Shown one piece after another: positions 60,985 through 64,000 of a stretch of 64,000 nt of DNA (positions are counted from its first letter, which is position 1; each line of letters opens with the position of its first letter). The translations under genes were made by a program, and so were the position numbers. Where the stretch lies: assembly GCA_964580585.1 (NCBI GenBank), contig CAZOKZ010000006.1, forward strand, positions 45,492 through 109,491, written 5' to 3'. The notes beneath the pieces were generated by a model. The model saw nothing but the letters and a program-made list of their open reading frames with translations. It was not told where the DNA came from and made no database searches. This DNA is from CAZOKZ01 sp964580585 (GTDB lineage Bacteria > Sumerlaeota > Sumerlaeia > SLMS01 > JAHLLQ01).

Positions 60985-61188
60985 AAAAACGAAAAGTGTG
61001 TTAATACACTTGGCAATGTCAAAGAGCACCCCGCGCCGTTCAAAACTGCACGAGTTTCTTTGTTCGACGTCAAAGTAACCGTCGAACGATTTTATTTTGC
61101 AGACAACGGAAAGACCACTGCCGTTTGCAGGCGAAAGTTCGCTACCGAGAGCTGTTACGGGGTTTGCCGAGCGTGAAAATCGGGCTGA

Positions 61189-61350
61189 TTATTGCGCCGA
61201 TGATCCGGTGAATCGCAAACCGTTGCAATCTCGTTCGGGTTGCAGCGTGTCCTCGGACCAATAGATTGCGGCCGAGGAACTGACACTGCCTGCAAACCCG
61301 TTTCCGGGGAGGCAACATGGATCCTGGTAATTATGTTCGTGCCGCATCAT
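61189..61350 (-). CDS. Possible small Cys-containing protein (53 aa)
   Basis: A weak candidate: ATG 61350 has AGGA and AAGGAA nearby. The product MMRHEHNYQDPCCLPGNGFA continues SSAAIYWSEDTLQPERDC. Composition is protein-like, but length is short and no family is recognised. The surrounding 770 bp have no other gene on either strand. Confidence 0.3.
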   Translation of the reverse strand: MMRHEHNYQDPCCLPGNGFAGSVSSSAAIYWSEDTLQPERDCNGLRFTGSSAQ

Positions 61351-61466
61351 GGTCCTGCGATTCCTTCGAGAGGTGTGTGAAAAAGATTTGCGATGTGTAG
61401 AAAGTTCGGTGCGAGAGTGCAAGAGAAAAATTGCACCGATGTGAATTTAAATTTCATTAACAAACA

Positions 61467-61543
61467 TACGCCGCGAAATTCATCGCGGCGTAGTGTTAGT
61501 ATAGTTTGCAAAAACGCTATTAATGTTTGGGCCAAACGTTAAT
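61467..61543. promoter_or_regulatory. Two palindromes downstream of the ABC ATPase gene
   Basis: Perfect hairpin TACGCCGCGA-AATTCA-TCGCGGCGTA (61467-61492) and near-perfect palindrome ATTAATGTTTGG-G-CCAAACGTTAAT (61519-61543). The first may terminate the minus-strand ATPase transcript; the second resembles an operator site. Neither has a strong T-run. Confidence 0.5.
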
Positions 61544-61595
61544 AATATTCACACATCATGATATCAGATAGCACACTGAATGGCATGAATTAATA

Positions 61596-62525
61596 TTACT
61601 GAACGATGCCCTTTGTGACTTTCATGAACACGTCTTCCAGATCGATTTCCTGTTCCTGAACGCTGGTGAATTTGATGCCGTGTTCCTGCAATTTTTCGAT
61701 TACATAATCTTCCTGATCGAAATCCACAGGCAGGTGAATTTGCAGCACTTTGCCGTCGCGTTCGACTTCGACCACGTTTTTGTCGTTCAGGAAAACATCC
61801 TCCGCTTTTTGCTCGAAACCTTCTTTGACCTTTACTTCGACGATGCGCGCGCCACGCAATTGTTCGGTGATCGCCTTGATGTCGCCGGCATAGTGCAATT
61901 TGCCCTGCTCCATGATGCCGACCTTGTTACAGAAGTCGGCGAGTTCGGTCAGGATGTGCGAGCTGATCAGGATTGTCTTGCCCATGTTGCGCAGTTCTTT
62001 GAGCAACTCGCGCAGTTCGATGCGCGCGCGCGGGTCGAGACCCGAGGCCGGTTCATCGAGTAAGAGCACCTGGGGATCGTGCACGAGTGTTTTCGCGAGG
62101 CAAAGACGTTGCTTCATGCCGCGCGAGAGCGCCTCGACATAGTCGTTCTTTTTGTGCGTCAGATCGGTCAGCTCCAGCACGTCGTCGATGATTTGCTTAC
62201 GGCGGGCCTTTTCGATTTTGTAGGCGGCGGCGAAGAAATCCAGGTACTCCCAGACCTTCATGTCGTCGTACACGCCAAAGCTATCGGGCATGTAACCCAT
62301 CACGCGTTTCACGTCGTCGGCCTGGGTCAGCACATTGTACCCACAAACGAGCGCGTAGCCTTGGGTGGGCTTGAGCAGCGTCGCCAGAATTTTGATCGTG
62401 GTCGTTTTTCCGGCGCCGTTGGGGCCGATGAACCCGAAAATGTCGCCTTTGTCGATTTCAAACGACAAATTATTGACTGCCACCAGGTCCTTGTAAACCT
62501 TCGTCACGTTGCGAATTTCGATCAT
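61596..62525 (-). CDS. ABC transporter ATP-binding protein (ABC-2/export type)
   Basis: The 309-aa ATPase has Walker A GPNGAGKTT, Q-loop YMPDSFGVYDDMKV, signature LSRGMKQRL, Walker B VLLLDEPASGLDP, switch His in SSHILTEL, and a C-terminal extension (ITEQLRGARIVEVKVKEGFE) typical of ABC-2 exporters. No permease gene follows on this strand within the window; the partner could be encoded elsewhere. Probably exports a drug, lipid or polysaccharide. Confidence 0.92.
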   Translation of the reverse strand: MIEIRNVTKVYKDLVAVNNLSFEIDKGDIFGFIGPNGAGKTTTIKILATLLKPTQGYALVCGYNVLTQADDVKRVMGYMPDSFGVYDDMKVWEYLDFFAAAYKIEKARRKQIIDDVLELTDLTHKKNDYVEALSRGMKQRLCLAKTLVHDPQVLLLDEPASGLDPRARIELRELLKELRNMGKTILISSHILTELADFCNKVGIMEQGKLHYAGDIKAITEQLRGARIVEVKVKEGFEQKAEDVFLNDKNVVEVERDGKVLQIHLPVDFDQEDYVIEKLQEHGIKFTSVQEQEIDLEDVFMKVTKGIVQ

Positions 62526-62787
62526 TCATCTGGCTCCTATGCCGGTATGGTAAAGCAACACATCCCAAGTCGATTGTTTAGGCGAGAACCTTTAGTGATG
62601 GCGAGAGATTTCTTCCCGAAATCAAGTCCCTGTTGGAATTAGGACGAAACTTTGCGCCTGATTGTTTCAATACGAAAACGTTCGAGGAATCCTCTTTGCC
62701 GACACCGAGATAATTTTCCTCTCGAATAACTGAAATCCGTTCCTGTGATTTGGCGAGAAAAATCGTGAATGACCTCTCACTTAATCA

Positions 62788-62816
62788 TTGACCTGGGATA
62801 AGGAGGGACCTAAACA
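62788..62816 (+). promoter_or_regulatory. Sigma70-like promoter of the tRNA-Thr/Tyr unit
   Basis: TTGACC (62788-62793), 17-nt spacer, TAAACA (62811-62816), about 80 nt upstream of tRNA-Thr. The 62526-62787 stretch has no gene. Confidence 0.6.
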
Positions 62817-62897
62817 AGACGCCGCTTTCGCGGAACGCCCGAGGCCATCCGGGTCATAGCGCTGAGGCGGTCGTCCAAAGATTTCTTTCGATGACAT

Positions 62898-62973
62898 GCT
62901 GGTGTAGCTCAATTGGCAGAGCACCTGATTTGTAATCAGGCGGTTGCGGGTTCGAGTCCCATCACCAGCTCCA
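62898..62973 (+). tRNA. tRNA-Thr (TGT)
   Basis: Acceptor GCTGGTG/CACCAGC, D-arm GCTC..GAGC, anticodon stem CCTGA/TCAGG with loop TTTGTAA (anticodon TGT), T-arm GCGGG-TTCGAGT-CCCAT, encoded CCA. Confidence 0.95.
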
Positions 62974-62999
62974 CCAATTTGACGGTTCTTATAGCTTGT

Positions 63000-63087
63000 G
63001 GGCAGGTGGCCGAGCGGTTAATGGCAGCAGACTGTAAATCTGCCGAGCGGAAGCTCTACGTTGGTTCGAATCCAGCCCTGCCCACCA
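63000..63087 (+). tRNA. tRNA-Tyr (GTA)
   Basis: Class II tRNA of 88 nt: acceptor GGGCAGG/CCTGCCC, anticodon loop CTGTAAA (GTA), long variable arm (CCGAGCGGAAGCTC), T-loop TTCGAAT, encoded CCA. It lies 26 nt after tRNA-Thr and is probably cotranscribed. Confidence 0.94.
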
Positions 63088-63126
63088 TCTTTTTTCTTTC
63101 CATGCAACTTCCAACCGGACGTTCTC

Positions 63127-63603
63127 ATGAGTCTCATGATGAAAGTTCGCCAATATCGGGACTCGGATCTTCGGTCCGTGGCGCACCTTTTCGTGGACTC
63201 GGTGCGCTCCGTTGAGGATCGGTTCTATAACGAGTCTCAACGCGCCGCGTGGGCACCCCAACCGATTGACCTGGAAATCTGGCAGCGGCGGCTCTCGGTC
63301 CTTCAAACCCTCGTCGCAGAGGAAGGGGGGCATCTCGTTGGTTTCATTTCGTTTGAATCAAACGGCCATATTGAATTTCTCTACACTCATCCGGCCTGCG
63401 AGCGTCGCGGAGTAGCCTCGGCACTTTATCGTCAGGTTGAATCGAGGTTGGTTTCCGCTGGAATTTGCGAGATATTCACCGAAGCAAGCTTGGTCGCCCG
63501 TTCATTTTTTGAAAAACAGGGTTTCAAAACAATCGAGGAACAACGCGTGTCGCTCCGAGGGGTTGCGTTCCTGCGATTTTCGATGCGAAAATCTATTTTG
63601 TGA
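63127..63603 (+). CDS. GNAT-family N-acetyltransferase
   Basis: The 158-aa product shows VRQYRDSDLRSVAHLFVDSV, then GGHLVGFISFESNGHIEFLY, then THPACERRGVASALYRQVES (acetyl-CoA loop R-R-G-V-A), and EASLVARSFFEKQGFKTIEE. This type (HIE.LYVHP...RGVA..LY..E; FF.K.GF) is like the ElaA/YafP-type single-domain GNATs. Start ATG 63127; internal ATGs at 63136 and 63139 are possible. It lies between tRNA genes, an unusual but not rare place. Confidence 0.85.
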   Translation: MSLMMKVRQYRDSDLRSVAHLFVDSVRSVEDRFYNESQRAAWAPQPIDLEIWQRRLSVLQTLVAEEGGHLVGFISFESNGHIEFLYTHPACERRGVASALYRQVESRLVSAGICEIFTEASLVARSFFEKQGFKTIEEQRVSLRGVAFLRFSMRKSIL

Positions 63604-63773
63604 AGCGAATGGAGCCACCTTGGCGAATTCGCGAAACGGTTCTGAGCGGGATTTTTCTGAGAAAGAAGTTATATACGGGTGGAATAAAAAAACCTCTGAT
63701 TTTGTTGAACTTCGCTCGAATCATCGACTTTAAACGAACAACGAATTATTAAAAAAATAATCGAAAGAGGGGC

Positions 63774-63803
63774 TTGACACGCGGGGGCATTCACCGCTAC
63801 ACA
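63774..63803 (+). promoter_or_regulatory. Sigma70-like promoter of the fMet tRNA
   Basis: Perfect TTGACA (63774-63779), 18-nt spacer, TACACA (63798-63803). The predicted start is about 20 nt upstream of the mature tRNA. Confidence 0.65.
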
Positions 63804-63828
63804 ACTGCTCCCCTTCGAGGGGAAGTGA

Positions 63829-63904
<76 letters not shown>

Positions 63905-63914
63905 ACAAAAAATA

Positions 63915-63948
63915 AGCAAAGCGGAGAGAAGCCTTCTCCGCTTGTTTT
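63915..63948 (+). terminator. Possible terminator or processing hairpin after tRNA-fMet
   Basis: Stem AAGCGGAGA / TTCTCCGCTT with a short loop and GTTTTTG. The next tRNA begins 20-25 nt on. Confidence 0.7.
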
Positions 63949-63970
63949 TGCGTCCGGTGTCCCCCAAAGT

Positions 63971-64000
63971 GGCGAGATAGCTCAGATGGCTAGAGCGAGG
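63971..64000 (+). tRNA. 5' part of a tRNA gene (cut by window edge)
   Basis: GGCGAGATAGCTCAGATGGC, then TAGAGCGAGG, has an acceptor 5' strand and complete D-arm (GCTC..GAGC) of a tRNA. The anticodon is outside the window, so the isotype is unknown. Confidence 0.85.

Noticed and set aside
60919..61176. Plus-strand 85-aa frame in the hairpin-rich region
   Set aside because: It runs through one arm of the palindromic element, and its start is inside the repeat.

Overview
The window looks like chromosome of an uncultured-type Gram-negative bacterium of roughly 50% GC. It has an LptD-like outer-membrane LPS assembly protein, a PBP2, an O-antigen-ligase-like protein and a Wzx-type flippase. Type IV-pilin-like proteins carry the N-terminus FTLIELLIVVAIVAIL followed by a NFQEAQ-like stretch. 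That pilin style, together with multidomain and paralogous proteins of unknown function, recalls candidate phyla near Planctomycetota/Verrucomicrobiota/Sumerlaeota/Hydrogenedentota; this placement is inference only. There is no sign of a phage or plasmid. Mobile DNA is limited to one decayed IS630-family transposase and several families of small palindromic repeats.

Layout. 0-1.6 kb: ribosomal operon rpsF-ssb-rpsR-rplI (minus strand; rplI is cut by the window edge). 1.8-5.6 kb: four tandem, translationally coupled paralogous membrane proteins of unknown family. 5.7-9.4 kb: an EI24/CysZ-like membrane protein, the IS630 remnant, a secreted protein, trmL and a small coiled-coil protein. 9.6-14.6 kb: an MFS/PlsC/acyl-AMP-ligase fusion and two small unknown proteins. 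14.7-18.4 kb: tRNA-Val, two GNAT acetyltransferases, a nitrilase-family enzyme and a secreted M15-like protein. 18.6-28.2 kb: cell-envelope block (repeat-bearing membrane protein, mrdA, flippase, lptD, O-antigen ligase). 28.4-31.8 kb: a metal (zinc-type) ABC uptake operon headed by a ribbon-helix-helix protein with a putative Cys/His metal site. 31.8-36.2 kb: a membrane-anchored pseudokinase, a DUF4259-like protein, surE, a cobalamin riboswitch and a pseudopilin. 36.4-43 kb: GH31 glycosidase, a zinc-ribbon protein, an AT-rich insert, rplS and an ion channel with an unusual pore. 43-49.7 kb: TPR protein, phosphatase, sulfotransferase-like protein, lon and a flotillin-like protein. 49.7-60 kb: heparinase-like lyase, radical SAM protein, SPFH proteins, SRP RNA, rpmB and a slipin. 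60-64 kb: tRNA genes (Asp, Thr, Tyr, fMet, a partial one, and one degenerate), an ABC ATPase, a GNAT and small genes.

Most distinctive observations: (i) the four-gene tandem membrane family; (ii) four intergenic palindromic elements, all with 27-nt arms; (iii) a GGGGACGGAG decamer found at least eight times, mostly in clusters and also as hairpin arms; (iv) a four-copy SFNSLMF repeat in a membrane protein; (v) the metal operon with an unusual RHH regulator and an unknown third component; (vi) a pseudokinase receptor; (vii) a K+-channel-like protein without TVGYG; (viii) a cobalamin riboswitch whose next gene is a pseudopilin. No CRISPR array, prophage, rRNA operon or replication origin was seen.
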